Source: Circinella umbellata
Lineage: Eukaryota > Mucoromycota > Mucoromycetes > Mucorales > Lichtheimiaceae
Length of the DNA: 64,000 bases
Direction: 5' to 3'
Assembly: GCA_025093555.1 (NCBI GenBank)
Contig: JAIWNF010000043.1
Coordinates: 372,001-436,000 of the forward strand
In this document: positions 48,479 through 62,100 of the stretch, piece after piece
Position numbering within the stretch: position 1 is the stretch's first letter
Layout of the letters: each line of letters starts with the position of its first letter
The notes under the pieces: generated by a model
What the model saw: the letters and a program-made list of their open reading frames with translations, nothing else
Told to the model about the DNA's origin: nothing
The model's database searches: none
Made by a program: the position numbers and the translations under genes

Positions 48479-50635
48479 TTAAAACAAGTTGAAAAGGGTG
48501 AAGCCTGTTGTCGTAGTAGAAGATTCTAAATTCTATTGTTGATCATAAAAAAATAAAAGAATAATAGCTTTAATTAGACAAAAAAAAAACTCAAACACAT
48601 CAGTTTTAAAACAACAATAATAAAAAAAAAAAGTGAAACTAACCTTTTCCATCATCGAATTCTGTGCTTGTAAACGCGTGGTCTGTGAAATAGATTTTTG
48701 TAATAAATCCAATAAAGACAATTTACTAGGACCGTCAAGGCTTGTTTCATCATTATTATGATGTGGCCTTGAAATAGAGGCTAATGTGCCTGCTAATGTA
48801 TTTGCTCGACTTTGAATTCGTTGTAACTGTAAAATACAAATTATATAAATTTTTTAATACTGTTAAAATATAAAGTAAAACTTTTTGTTTTGTTTACCTT
48901 AAGATATTCTTGTGTGGCAATAGCTTTAATCTTTTTATGTAATTGAATATCTTGTTTTGCTTTGTTGAGCTGCTTAACAACCTCTTGACGTTTTTCGATT
49001 TCTTTACCAAGACGTTCTTTAACAACTTCAAGTTCACCTAAATGACGAGTCAATTCAGTTTCACGAGCAGTCGTTGCTTCAGCAATTCGAGTATCCCAAT
49101 ACTTTTGTACTTGGCGTGCATCGTTCGACATGGTAGCTTGTGTATCTTTGAGTTTCGTTGCCCAAGTCCGCTCACATGCATCAAGAGCGTCTTGTTTTAC
49201 ACATTCCCAATGGAACTCCATTGCGTTCAAAGCAGTGTGATGTTCAATACGAAGGACCTCCATTTCATTATCATGTTGTTCCTTAATTTCAGTAATGGAA
49301 TGCTCATGTTCGGAGACTAAGTTTGACAATTTAGCCAAATGATGCATTTCGAGTTGTTGTGTTTCATGAATGAATCGTTCTTTCATTTGAGCCAAATCAC
49401 CACGGTAACTTGATAAATTTTGTTTGTTTCTTTCAGCATAAGATTGTTCAATGTTTGCTAATCTTTCTTGATAGATGCGTTGAGCACCTTTTTGATACTC
49501 TTTTTGTAATCTTTCCAAACATGCCTGTTGTTGTGGATTTTGTTGTTTTAACATGGTTTCCAAATCTTGTACTTTCTGTTGTAAATAAGCACGTTCTTGA
49601 TCAAACGTTTGCTTTTGTTTTTCCAATTCGGATTGATGTCTCTTTTCAAGTTCATCTTGATGTGCTTGGAGCTTAAATAATTTTTCTTGCAAGAGTCGAA
49701 CAGGTGTATTATTAATAATAAATGGTGTTGCTGTGTTAGTAGTAGTAGCCGTTGTTATGGTACTACTGGTACTATGAATTTCATCTGTACTTGTGACCGA
49801 ATCACAATCACTATGAACGGATGAATCGGGACTACATGGAGATGTAGGGGCACTTTGAGTCAGGCGAATATTATCTTTTTGGAGCTTTGCATATTCATCA
49901 TCCTTGGCACTGAGACGTTGTTGAAAACCACAAATGCGTCTTTCATGCTTTTTTTGTTCATTCTGAATCATGGAATCGTAACGTTTATGAATTTCTTTTG
50001 TTTCGTTTTCTCGTTCTTGCTTTTCTTGATCGAGTTGAATTTGTAAACTTTGAACCTAATTTATTTATTTTTTTTGATAAGAATTTTTGTTCCAATATGG
50101 TGTTTTTTTTTAAGGGACAAAAAAAAATTTTTTTTTTTTAAACAAAAAATGTTGTACGTAAACTTACATATTCTAAATATTTGTGTTCTGTACTTTGTAT
50201 ACGTTTTTCATTTAAAACCTCTTTTATTTTGATTTCATGAAGAAGCTAAAGGGTATATATATCAACAGCAATGAGTCGATTGCTTTATTTGTATTTGGAC
50301 TATTTTATAAGTGGATGCGAAGAGAAAAGAATAGGTATATTTATACTACTTACACTTAAACGATGTTGATCATACATCTTTTTATCTTCTACAGTCTTTT
50401 GTTCAAGATATTGAGCACGTTCACGGTATTGTTGAAGTTGACTTAATACCTATATATTTATATATTATCCATGTATGAGAAGGAAAGAAAAAAAAAACAC
50501 CCAGATTTTTCATTTATAGAAGCATGGATGATGAAATAATTTTATTACCATTGCTCTCTCTACTTCCCACTCTTGAATAGTAGCCATTGGATCTAATGTA
50601 TTCGATCGTTCAATTGTAGGTCGAGAAACTTCCAT
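48479..50635 (-). CDS. Long coiled-coil protein of unknown function
   Basis: Six exons (50635-50549, 50449-50354, 50245-50168, 50055-48898, 48826-48644, 48532-48479) give 551 residues. The start is MEVSRPTIERSNTLDPMATI. From about residue 20 the protein is heptad-rich, with Gln, Glu, Lys and Leu throughout (LQQYREREAQ-like, EIHKRYDSMIQNEQKKHERR). A Ser/Thr-rich non-helical insert of about 60 residues (SAPTSPCSPDSSVHSDCDSV and beyond) interrupts it, with several SP/TP sites that could be phosphorylated. A second long coiled coil follows (HQDELEKRHQSELEKQKQTF on to VKERLGKEIEKRQEVVKQLN), then a short tail (GPSKLSLLDLLQKSISQTT). There is no TM or known domain. This is typical of spindle-pole, septin-linked or vesicle-tether proteins, but I cannot assign one. 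Exon phases are consistent, so the gene is intact. Confidence 0.8.
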
Positions 50636-53600
50636 TGATATATAAAATAAAAATTAAGGAAGAAGGGAAAAAAAATGTGGAAAAGAGAAGAGAATGAAAT
50701 AATTTACTTAAATAGTAAACTGGAAAACTAAACAAAAAAGGTATAAAAAAAAAAAGAAGTGTTTTTTTTCTTGGTACAAATAAAAATACCTGCAGGAAAA
50801 AAAAAAGTCCCAGCAAGATGTGGAAAGATTCTGTCAAAATATGGTAGTTTTAATAATAACAACAGCTTAATACGATCATGTCCCCCATACCCTCTCTCCC
50901 CCCCCCACCCAAATCCATCTGATCAAAAAAAAAACATTTTGTGTTTATAACTCTTAAGGTGAAAGTCATTCATCCTCTTGGCAATTTCTAAAATAATTTT
51001 ACTGTTGATTTTTTTTTTATGTTGTAAATTGTTCAAGTACTTTTTTTTATCCCCCGTGATGAAAGGTTGTGTTTCTTTTTTCTTTTCTTATAATCATGCA
51101 TGCTGAGACTCAAAAATTTATGCATCTTGAACAATTATCTGGTTATACCCTAATCCCACCCCCTCCCGGCCCTTTCTTCTAAATTCCCTTTTTCTTATTT
51201 TCAAGTTCGATTTTTTTTATTTGGTGTGGTACAACAGGACGTCAACCATAAACAAGAATTATACAATAAGGATCAACATATATATATAAATTCGTAATGG
51301 GGCACATTTATACTATTCCATAATAATAACACAAATGACACATCTGCGGGGGCGTATGTGTGTGTCTGTGTGTGTGTGTATGTGAGGGATCCCATCACCA
51401 TAGCACTTTTTTTTATATACATATTAAACAAAAATTGTTTAAATGACCGAAACTGCTGAGTACCGGACATGATCTTGTTGCGTGTTATAAATATTTTATA
51501 TTATAAACATCAACGTCATTACTATTATCATAATATAAACAAAGTAAATAACCATTTATATTTTTTCTAATATGTACCAATGTGCGTTGCTTTCTTGTTT
51601 TTTGTTATCAAGAAAGAGGGAAAAAAAGCAATGCATTAGCACGAACTAAATGATTGGTGACTTTAACCTTAACTAGTCCCTTTCCTTCCTCATCGCCCCC
51701 TCCCCCCCACACACTCTTATTACTCCTTCTTTTTTTTTCTATCTCATTCAGTGTTTTATTTCACTCATGTGTGCTGCATGTAACCCCAACCGTTTTTTTT
51801 TCAAGGGGAAGAAGAAAACGGATAAGATAAAAAAAAAACAAAATATAGAACTTTCTGATGTACGTATATAATACAAGATGAAGTAATAACTGAAACATTT
51901 CAACAATTATAGCATCATTTTTAAGACCATTCCCTTTTATCTTAGATACTTTTAAGCCTACTTAGAAAATGGATTATGTGCTTATATGTTACGTAATTTT
52001 CTCAATCCATTAAAAATATTTTTGTTACACTATTTACATGATCACATGATCCAAAAGAAATAAACAAAATAACCTTGAATTGTATAATTGTTATTGTTTC
52101 TCATTGTTTTTTTTTAGTTTATCATTAAATTGCATAAAATGGTTCTATTTTCAACAATTATATTGATACGTAAGATCATTCTATTATTATTATTATTATT
52201 TTTGTTTATTGATTTACCATTAAAAACTATATAATTCAGATAATAGATTTTTCCCAATTTCAATTTAATTGGGACTAGTTTTTTTTTTTAACCTCGTTAG
52301 TATAGGGGAAAAAAAGAGAAAATATATGGGAAGGGGAGAAATTGATGTACATGTAGAATTGTAGAATACAAACATATAATATATATAACTGTTCAATAAT
52401 AATAATAATTTTGTATTAAACCACGTCATTCAGATATATAATCGACATGCTTTTTTATATTTATATATTCGTTATACATGCATGAATGTATCGATAACGT
52501 CATATTTTTTTCTAAGAAATAATAATAATAAGATCAATATAATAATGATGAATATAGGGCGGCTGCATAATTTGAGACTAATTAACTTTTTTTTTCCTGT
52601 AATTATCATGTAGATCTTACTACGTAGTTTATCCCGGTTAATTTTTTTCTCATTTGTCACCCTATTTAAATATGTATAATTGACATCAAATAACAACGCT
52701 AATAACAACAACAAACTCAATTTGGCTGTTTTAGACTTGTCACCTACTAAGTTTTAATTAATCTCGCTTTTGATCTGAATTTATGGCGTAATTCGTGTAG
52801 CACTTTTTTTTTGTATTGTTCCTAATAAGATTTCTTTTAAGCAATTAAAAAAAATTATACGTAACATTAATAAATAGCCTTGCCTCCTTTTTTTTTATTA
52901 TACTATAATAAATTTAACTATGTCAAGTAATAGTATAGAATGAGAGAGAAAAAAGATCATTCGTTATGTAACATAACAAATGAAATGCATATCTTGACTC
53001 CAAAAAAACAAACAGATATTAGCAAATCATTCGATAAGAACAATATAATAGATCAGCATTTAAGGAGAGAGATGGAAGCCCTGTGTAAAAAGTAATTTTT
53101 TAATTAATTGGTGTAATGAGAACGTACAATAGTATGTCAAATTACAACAAATAACATGATGATATGCTCATACTGTACGTACAATCTAAAATAAAGGGTT
53201 CTGGAACTTTTTTTCATAGTCAAATTGGTTTTACCCACACTTCAGGAATTAGAGGATGTTGTCGTCAGTGGAATCCAAAGATGCTTCTACTAATTTTACT
53301 GAGCGCATATAAATATAATAAGCTACATATTTAGTACAGTGTTAAATCAGATGTTAATTAATAAGATAATTAAGATTATTAAAAACTTTACTCGATGGTT
53401 CTATTAAAAAAATAGTGGGGCGCAACGTTTATCCCCATAGGCAGTTCATAATTTCAAAATTCGAATGAGGGGAATAAATCAGGCTACAAAAACACCCTTT
53501 GATTTTTTGAAATGACTACTGACAGGAATTTTTTTTATGTACTAGACTGCGCTACGTATTAGCTTTATTTCTCTACATATATATTAATCACTTCTTTTGT

Positions 53601-56310
53601 TTCCCAATAAAAACATTTTGCATTTTTCTTTTTTTTTGCAGCGATATCAATTTTTTTTGAAGTGTATATCGTTCGTACTTTTTTTTTCCCTTTTCCCCCA
53701 CTGACCCCGTACATGTTACTATGGCTACGTAAAACAAATGTTATCAAAATAAAACAGAAAAGTTGGTGAGTTGATTTTGTCATGGTAACAAAATAGCATA
53801 CTCTAATTTATATCCGGGACAGAATGTTTTTTTCTTGTTGCTTTTTACAGATTCTAAATCGAGTTTTTTTTCATAGTTCTATGTTTTATTTTGATCGTGA
53901 TATCTCAGCAAAAATAATTTTACATAATACTATTTTTTTCATTACATAATATTTTATGTTGATCAGTCATTATAATCTAGTTTAGCGCTTTTATTGATAC
54001 TCGGATAATATATATAGTGCATTAGAATAGAATCTTTCATACAAGCTACATATAATATTCCTTTATGGTATCTATGTTCCATCTTCATAAATTCAAAAAT
54101 ATATTATTACCATTTAAAATAATCAATTTTGTGTTCTGTAAAGTGTGGTTAACACTTCAAAGATGTGTGTAAACTAAAAAGCAATGTTTTATTTTTCGTT
54201 ACCCTTATAAAAAAAGCTATATCAAATATTCAGGCGGACGAACACAAAAATAATTACTTTTACTCGTCTCGTTATTAAAAAAAAAAGTTGTGATAGTCTT
54301 TAATAGGGGGTCCGTGCTTTTTTCGGAGTTGTTTTGTGAAACCATTGGTGGCATTGAAAATATATTTATTGAGGATCGGCATAGTACTTCTTTAATCATT
54401 TTAAACAGTTTTCCTTTTTTTATCATTTCCTTTATGTATTTTTTTTTTATTTATTCATGCAAAACTTGTTTACTAGGCAACATCACATGTCCTTTTTTTC
54501 TGTATTTGAAATTAAAAACAGTCATAATCACTGAGATTCAAAATTTGAAAAAAAAAAGTATAAAAAGGGGTGTAAATTTTTCTTCTTCTTTTTCTTCTTC
54601 TTTTTTTTTTTTCTTTGCGAAATGGGGTGATTCAGGATCTGTGTCATCATCATCCTTGTGCTTGGAGTTTTTTCCTCCTTGTTACTCATATTTGCACATT
54701 AAATATGGAAAGTTGGGTAAAGGAAGGGGCGCACGTTGGAGATTTTTTGCAAAGCTTTGACTTTGTTTTTTTACCCAAGTTATCGCGAGAGAAAGAAACC
54801 TGGGGAAATATGAATAAGTAAATGATAATAAAAATAAAAAAATTATTATTGTTATAATAATAATTATACTCGAATATTATTTGTTCATCTAAGATTTTTA
54901 AAGCCATTTTATTTTGATGTTTTTTTTTTTGTTTATACCCTGGCTACGTAATTGTTGTGTCAATATAAATTGTTTACTGTCTTTCTCTGTTTAGGAATCG
55001 TGGACAATTCGACAATAATTTTTTTTTTAGCAAATGGTTGTATATACGTACTTGAAATGAGGAGACACAACCACAACATTCAAGAATCTACAACCTTGTT
55101 TCTTTTTTATTATTCCAAAACACACGATTGAGGTTTCATAGCAATAAAAGCATGACGGGACACAACTCTATTTTAACACTGGGAAGTCCAAAAGTCTCTC
55201 AAAGTTATTATAATATTTTAACAGCAAATAATAATAAACTATTTTATATGCTGAGCATTTAACTAGTACAATGCTATTAATAAAAATTCTTGTTATGATC
55301 TTACACAAGCTATCTACATCATTGTTGTGTCAACGGATCAAACGTTGGATAAGGATAACGCGCTCTGTCTCTCTTATTTTTTTTTATTCTCTTGTGTATA
55401 TATTATATAAACTACTGTTCAATAAAAATGTTGTTTTTGTTCATTAAACTATTTTTGCGTCTAATGATAACATGTACTTACTATTGAAACAAAATTTCAA
55501 CTTGTCTATTCCTTTCGAATATTATCTATACCTGTATTGAATAAGGGGGTTCTCCGTCCACACCCCCTAATTTTACTAGTGCTAATAGTAGTACAACTCA
55601 TGAATTTATCTTTATATACATTGGTTATATAAAGTACTTATCGTGGTATTCTATCTAAAAATACAGTACTCTTGTGATGAAATGTTAATTAATGAATTGA
55701 ATGTGGTTTATTCAGTGTAAAGGATATCCTAGGGTTCTACACAAGTAGGCAAACATTACATCTAATTTTTTTTCAACTTTATCTAATTATATATAATTTT
55801 CACTGTAGTTTCTGTGTATAATAGCTGTCAGTTTATGACTTCAAAAGTTAATCTAGTCTTTCGTCGAAATAAATTCGTAAATGGATGCTCAACATAATCA
55901 ACAGTCTTACAAAAACAAAAGGCTATATTAGTTAATTCTCATGTTGATGTAAAATGAAACCATAAAAGAAAAAGATTGTTCAATATAATTTCTTATTGTA
56001 CGTCGTAGAACAAAAAAAAACAATACATTCAATATAGCACATTCTCTTCATTCCATTGTTCTAGTATCACTATCTTTTTAAAAAAAACAATTAAACAAAC
56101 AAGTGTTTTCTTTTTTAAAAAAAAAGTTGCTAGAATAAATACTAATAAAGTACATGAACTCATTTCTATGTATTTCTTAAAGCGGGTTTTAATTGCATGA
56201 ATTTCAAAAGAATTGGGTGGCTGAGATTGTGTTCTTTGTTCAAATTTAAGCCCGTTTATATAGGCCCTCATAACTTTTTTTTTCTAGTATTATTATTAAA
56301 AGCGAAAAAA
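50636..56310. other. 5.7-kb gene desert
   Basis: Between the divergent coiled-coil and NOC2 genes I see no defensible gene. Present are homopolymers, a C-rich run (50899-50910), a TG repeat (51357-51380), several TACGTA palindromes and an oligo-T/TTC tract (54580-54615). A short minus-strand frame near 53310-53250 (MRSVKLVEASLDSTDDNIL) reads protein-like but is only 19 codons. No tRNA, snRNA or transposase motif was found. Confidence 0.5.
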
Positions 56311-58913
56311 ATGGCTAAATTGAAGAAAGCAACTGTCAAATTTCAAAAGAATAAACTTAAGAATACAATTGAAAGAAGAAAGAAACATACAAAGTTTAAA
56401 CAACAAGTCAATCGACGTAAAGAACGTAGATCTCGAAATCAAGAAAATGGAAAAGGTACAGCCCACCCCCCCCAAAAAAAAAATAATAATTAGATTTATT
56501 TTTTTTTCTGATTGATTGAATATATATGTATAATTATATTAACTAATCCCCCCTCCCCCTTTTTTTTTTATTTTGAAAAGCTGATGCCAAAGACGAAAAT
56601 GCTATAGAAGCAACTGAAACTACTGGAAGGTATGTGTATAGAATAGGCCCGAACTTGACAAGGACAAAAATAATAATAATAATAACAACACTTGTTTTCT
56701 TTCCACATATATACTTATAATATAACCTAGTGATGAACAAGCTAATGTCGAAGATTACTTTTGCAACTTTATGATTGGTGGTGAAGAATCGTTGGACTTG
56801 AGTGATGATGAAGAAGACGACGTGAATGGTCTTGATGAAGTTGAAGCTGCTGAACCTGAAGATGAACCAATGATTGAAGAAGACAAAAAAGAAGAAGAAG
56901 AAGAAGAAGACGATGACGATGACGAAGATGACGAAGACGATGAAGATGATGACATGCTTAGTGAAGAGGATGAAGAAGAGGATGAAGAAATGAAAGATGA
57001 TAACTCACAAGTTGTTACCATGGAACTTTTATCAAATTGGACCGAATCTGCTAAAAAGAAATCACCTGAAGCATTTAAAGAATTATTAATTGCATTTAGA
57101 TCTATTGCTCGTTCTGATGAAGAAACGGATATGGAATTTAAATATAAAGTCAATAATCATAAAGGTGACTTTTTTTTTAATTCAAGAAAAGCAAAAAACA
57201 GAAGGATGTACTGGATGAAGCGTGTGGAAATTAACTGTTATATAATGTTTATTTTTTTTTTGTGGGGGGTAAAATAGTATACAAGAAACTTGTTCGCGTT
57301 ACGTTGAAATCAGCCTATCCAATTTTTAGTGAACATTTATTCTTCACTAAAAAAGCAAAACATCCAGCAAAAACAAAGAACTGGCGTCGATTGGAAAAAG
57401 TTGTACGATTATTCCTTAATAATTGTGTACGATTTTTACGAGATATGGATCAAGATGAAATGTTACAATATATTCTTACTCATTTGGAACCTTGTTCTCT
57501 TTATTTTGGATGTTTCCCTAAAACTGCAAGAGAATATTTACGGGTAAACAATTATATAAACTACAAAATAAGGATGTTTTGGGATGAGATAAACTGATAA
57601 AGAAAGGGGATGGTTTTATATAGGTATTATTGGATCGATGGTCAGATGCATCCCTTTCAAGTGAATCGCGTGCTAGATGTTATCAATGCATTAAACAATT
57701 TGCAACAGCAGCCATTGATGTAGAAAAGAACAGTTATATTAGTCATTGTTTGAAAGGTGTTTATCTTGTTTTTGCTAAACATGCAACAAAGATGACAGAA
57801 TCCACTTTACCAATGATTCAACAAATGCTGGAAGAAGGACCTGATTTATATACCCTGGATCAGAAAGTCAGTGCTCAACATGCTCAAGTTTATATTCATC
57901 AATTAGCAAGTCATTTAAAAACAGCTAAAAAACAACATACAGCAGAAAGTTTTAAATCCGTTTATACTTGGCAATTTGTGAGTTGTTTGGATTTCTGGGC
58001 TAATGTCATTGCAAATACATGTAACCCGGAAACAGGTGTTGTGTCACCTATGCTTACACATTTAAAACCATTGGTGGATCTTTCATTACAGACTTTGAGG
58101 TAACAAAAAAATCATGAGTAAAATAACTACTAAAAAAAAGATAATTAAATATGTATTTATTACATTTTATTTTAGATTGAATCCTGTTGGTCAATTCCTT
58201 CCTCTTCGTGTTCATATTATTCGTTCTTTGATTGGAATAATTGATGGTACAGGTTATTATATTCCTATGGGTCCATTTATATTTGAAATCTTTAATGGGG
58301 ATGTTAAATCTAAAATGGAACAAACGGACCTTCCGGCTTTTGAATGGGATATGTATTTGAAAACACCAAAAGAATATACTTTAACAAAAATCTATCAGGT
58401 ATTTTACAAGTAGCAAAAAAAAAAAAAAGATAGACAGACAGACTCAAAGGGATGTAATGGATTATATATTAATTATAAAAAATTAAATTATAGGATGCAA
58501 AATATCAAGTATTTTATGATAGTTTAGTTGATTTTTATGCATGCTTAGGCTTAAATATTGCCTTTCCAGAACTTGCCATTCCAGTGCTTAGCAAGGTTTG
58601 TTATAATTATTATTATGATGATTGTTCCTTTCCACTTTCTCAGCTCACTAAATATTATAATTTATATATATGTATATAGTTGAAAGAGGATCATAAAAAC
58701 TTAAAGGGAACACGATTTTCAAAATCTTTACGTACACTCATTGATAAACTTGAAACACACAAGAATTATATTGAACAAAAGCGTGCACCTGTAGAATATA
58801 CTTCAACCAAATTAGATGAAGTGAATGCTTTCTTACGGAACACAGATTTTGAAACAACACCTTTTGGAAACTTTTTAGTTAACAAAGCAAAAATGAATTC
58901 TTCTGTAGCATAA
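56311..58913 (+). CDS. NOC2: Nucleolar complex protein 2 (ribosome biogenesis)
   Basis: Noc2/Rad4-type factor that pairs with Noc1 and then Noc3 to carry pre-60S particles from nucleolus to nucleoplasm. Eight exons (56311-56455, 56581-56629, 56731-57164, 57278-57543, 57624-58099, 58176-58398, 58494-58595, 58680-58913) give 642 residues. The N-terminus is very basic (MAKLKKATVKFQKNKLKNTI) and nuclear-localising. A strongly acidic stretch follows at about residues 84-155. The conserved Noc2 domain covers VRVTLKSAYPIFSEHLFF, LEPCSLYFGCFPKTAREYL, WQFVSCLDFWANVIANTC, LNPVGQFLPLRVHIIRSL and YIPMGPFIFEIF. Intron 3 uses a GTGACT donor, less usual than the GTAAGT/GTATGT types nearby, but the phase fits. 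It is convergent with MSH5, the stops only 200 bp apart. Confidence 0.95.
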
Positions 58914-59113
58914 AATTAGAAAACAATATTCTTTCATCTCTTTCTCTCATATTCATTACAAAAATCCATCATCTTTTCACATATTTTTTTTTCTTTTAAT
59001 TGTAATAATTAATAATTTGCATTATTTTATATATTACTATTAAATATAGTTGTTTATATGTAATATTATAATAAGAAATAGTTTGTTTGTTTGTTTTTGT
59101 TGTCGTGATATAT

Positions 59114-62100
59114 TTATGATTCCGATATCAATTGAACAAGTTCATCAACGAGACTTTGTGCAGTAATACCATTTTTTTCTTCTTCTGGTTGTTCCTGATC
59201 ACTGATATTACTATCTTCATTTTTGACTGTTAATAATTTCTGTGCTATTCTTTCAATTGTTAAAAACGTATTCTCTTCTTCTTCATTATATACAGGTCTG
59301 ATGGTTTGACCATTATAAATGACATTGGAAAGTTCTAAAGCTATATCAACATTAATAAATTAACTAATAATAAAGCAACCGTTTTTAATTATTTACCTCG
59401 TCGAACGATAGGTGTAGGCACACCAGCAATACTTGCACACCAAGCACCATATGAATTACATGCTTGTGAACCATCAACAACTTTATATAGAAATACAACT
59501 TCATTCATTGTTTCTGAACTTTCTCCAGAAACTTCTGCATTTAATATTTCCATAGTAAGAAAAGTAATGGGATTGGTTTCTGGATTAATAATTTGTTGAG
59601 AAATAAGCTCTACATAAAAAAAACGATGGTTACAAATGGGAACATGATTTGGGGGTGGTACGTAGATATACTATTTTATTACCATGAAAATGAGTGATGG
59701 CTAGAATTTTTGGACATAAATCACCTTTATATAAAAAATAACCCAAGGTAGAACAAAGTAATGCAGCACCATCTGAACTTTCTGTTCCCTATATTTTTGT
59801 AATGGTACTCAATACAATCATTATTCTCAAAATAGTTTATGCATTTATTTTCTTCTTTACGTATTGTACTTACATTACCAAATTCGTCAATTAAAACTAA
59901 ACTTTTTTCTGTGGCATAATGAATAGCTTGTGAAAGTTGTTGAATATCAAGTGCAAATGCACTTTGAAGCTAATAATAATAATATTAATCATTATTATTA
60001 TATGGTGAAGTAACCCCCCCTCCAAATAACACTATTACGTAAAAAGTGACCTTTCAATTTACATACCTTTGAAACTGTTTCCACTGTTTGAATACATGTA
60101 AATATCTTATCTGTTATACCAATAATGGCTCGAGTAGCAGGAACAAAGCTTAATTTCAAAAATAATACGTAAAAAATAAACAAGTTTTTATTAGTATTAC
60201 TATCCCCCGTCTAGACATCTATATGCCTTAATTATATACTACCTTCCAATGTGTGCCATATAAGTAATCAATCCAATCTTGTTATTTTATTTTTTTTAAA
60301 AAAGAGAAATAGATGACAAGAAATATTTATTATTAAAAAATCCTATCTATTATATACGTCAAGTTTTATCATGTGAATGAAGAGATACAATTTACCTGTC
60401 GAAGATAGACACTTTTTCCTGAAAAATTGGCTCCTGTCAAAAGTGCAACACTATTTCCAGTTGTATTTGTACCCATACTATCATTATTAGTATTATTTTC
60501 TTTTATAGTGGATATATCTCCAGCATGCCCTCCCACAAGATATGTATCATTGGGTATAAAAACATCCACACTTAATTCTTGTAATGGATGTCTATAAAAG
60601 TGGTGTATATAAATATATTTCAATAAGAGTTATAAATAAGTATATATATATATATGTATTACCTTCCTTGAATAATCATCAGTTGATTATCCAATGTCAT
60701 TTCTGGTTTTATATATTCATAACGTGTTGCCGCATGGGCTAACGATAATAAACTTGACATTTTTTTTTTTACTCATAGTGAATATTTTTTAATTACCCAT
60801 GGGGAACAATAATAACTTTGGCTTTTATCTAAAATAACATACCAATCTAATTCTGCACAAACATCAGCTATAACTAATAGATCTTTAAAATGAACTGATA
60901 ATTTATCAGAAAGTTCTTGTACGAGTTCAATTTCTTTATCTAATAATTATAATAAATATACATAAGACATGAATGGATCTTTATATTTATATATACGTAT
61001 ATTGCCTCAAGGAAACGAAATATGATGCGGTTGACTACTATCTATTTCAAATAATCACACACACACACACACACAACTAAAGTAATCGAGCAATTATATT
61101 TATAACAAACCAATTATCATAGCATGAATATCACCCAGTGTTTCATCCAATTCTAATTGTTAAAAAGTATATATAAATATATAAAGAGTAAATTGTACAA
61201 AGTTATCAATATTACCTCTTGTTTTTCCGTCTTTAAAATATAAATTCTCTGCCGTTGTGAACTAAAAAAAATAAATAATCAAATTTAATTATGTAGTACA
61301 ACTAGCATACAGAAAAATCAATAGATCTTTTTTTGTTTTTTTTTTTTTTTTGGCTCTGTCTATATATTTAAATATTACTTGAGGTTCAAATCCCCATTGT
61401 GGATCAATTGAATGTTCAAGATAAGTGGGTAATGTAATAAGATAACCCAATTGAGGAAAATAGACAACGTTACATAAAGGGGCAACATGAGGTGACATAC
61501 AACGACTCATTTCTTGTGATACTGCCAACTAAATTTAATATATATAAATAATCATTAGAAGGAAAAGTTTGTTACAAATAAATACTTTATATTTAATTCT
61601 TAACTTACAAGAGTACCATCAAGACCTGCATATGTTTCTCTCAAAGCATCAAGTTCCTATGTAAGATATATACGTACGTGAGAAAACACAAATCATCCAT
61701 ATATATAATTACGTAAGAGTAAGGTATTTATTTACAATATTATAATCATTTTTTACAACGATGCGACCTTCCATTTTACTTTGATTAAAATCCAACTTTA
61801 GAAAAAAAAGAAAAGATAATTTAGTATAGAATCTTCTAGTTTTGAATGGAAAAAAATTATATATACCACTTTATCTATTTCATTTCCAATAGTTCGTAAA
61901 ATCCCGGGGTTGATTGTGTATAATATCTAGTATATAATTTATTAATAAGTTTCTAGGTACTTTCTTTTTTTGAAGGGGGGAAAAGTAATTACTTTTTGGA
62001 TAATATCAACTTCTGATTCTTGTCTTTCAGAAACAAAAGAAGAATGAATTCGAATGGTATAATATACAAACTTGATAATAACAAAATCATTTCAATTCAT

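Noticed and set aside
56755..57153. Long minus-strand Ser-rich reading frame
   Set aside because: It is the antisense of the GAA/GAT-rich acidic tract of NOC2 and has no motif of its own.
61379..61400. GAGGTTCAAATCCCC resembles a tRNA T-arm/B box
   Set aside because: It lies inside an MSH5 exon whose protein (WGFEPQ) explains it, and no matching acceptor stem or A box is found around it.
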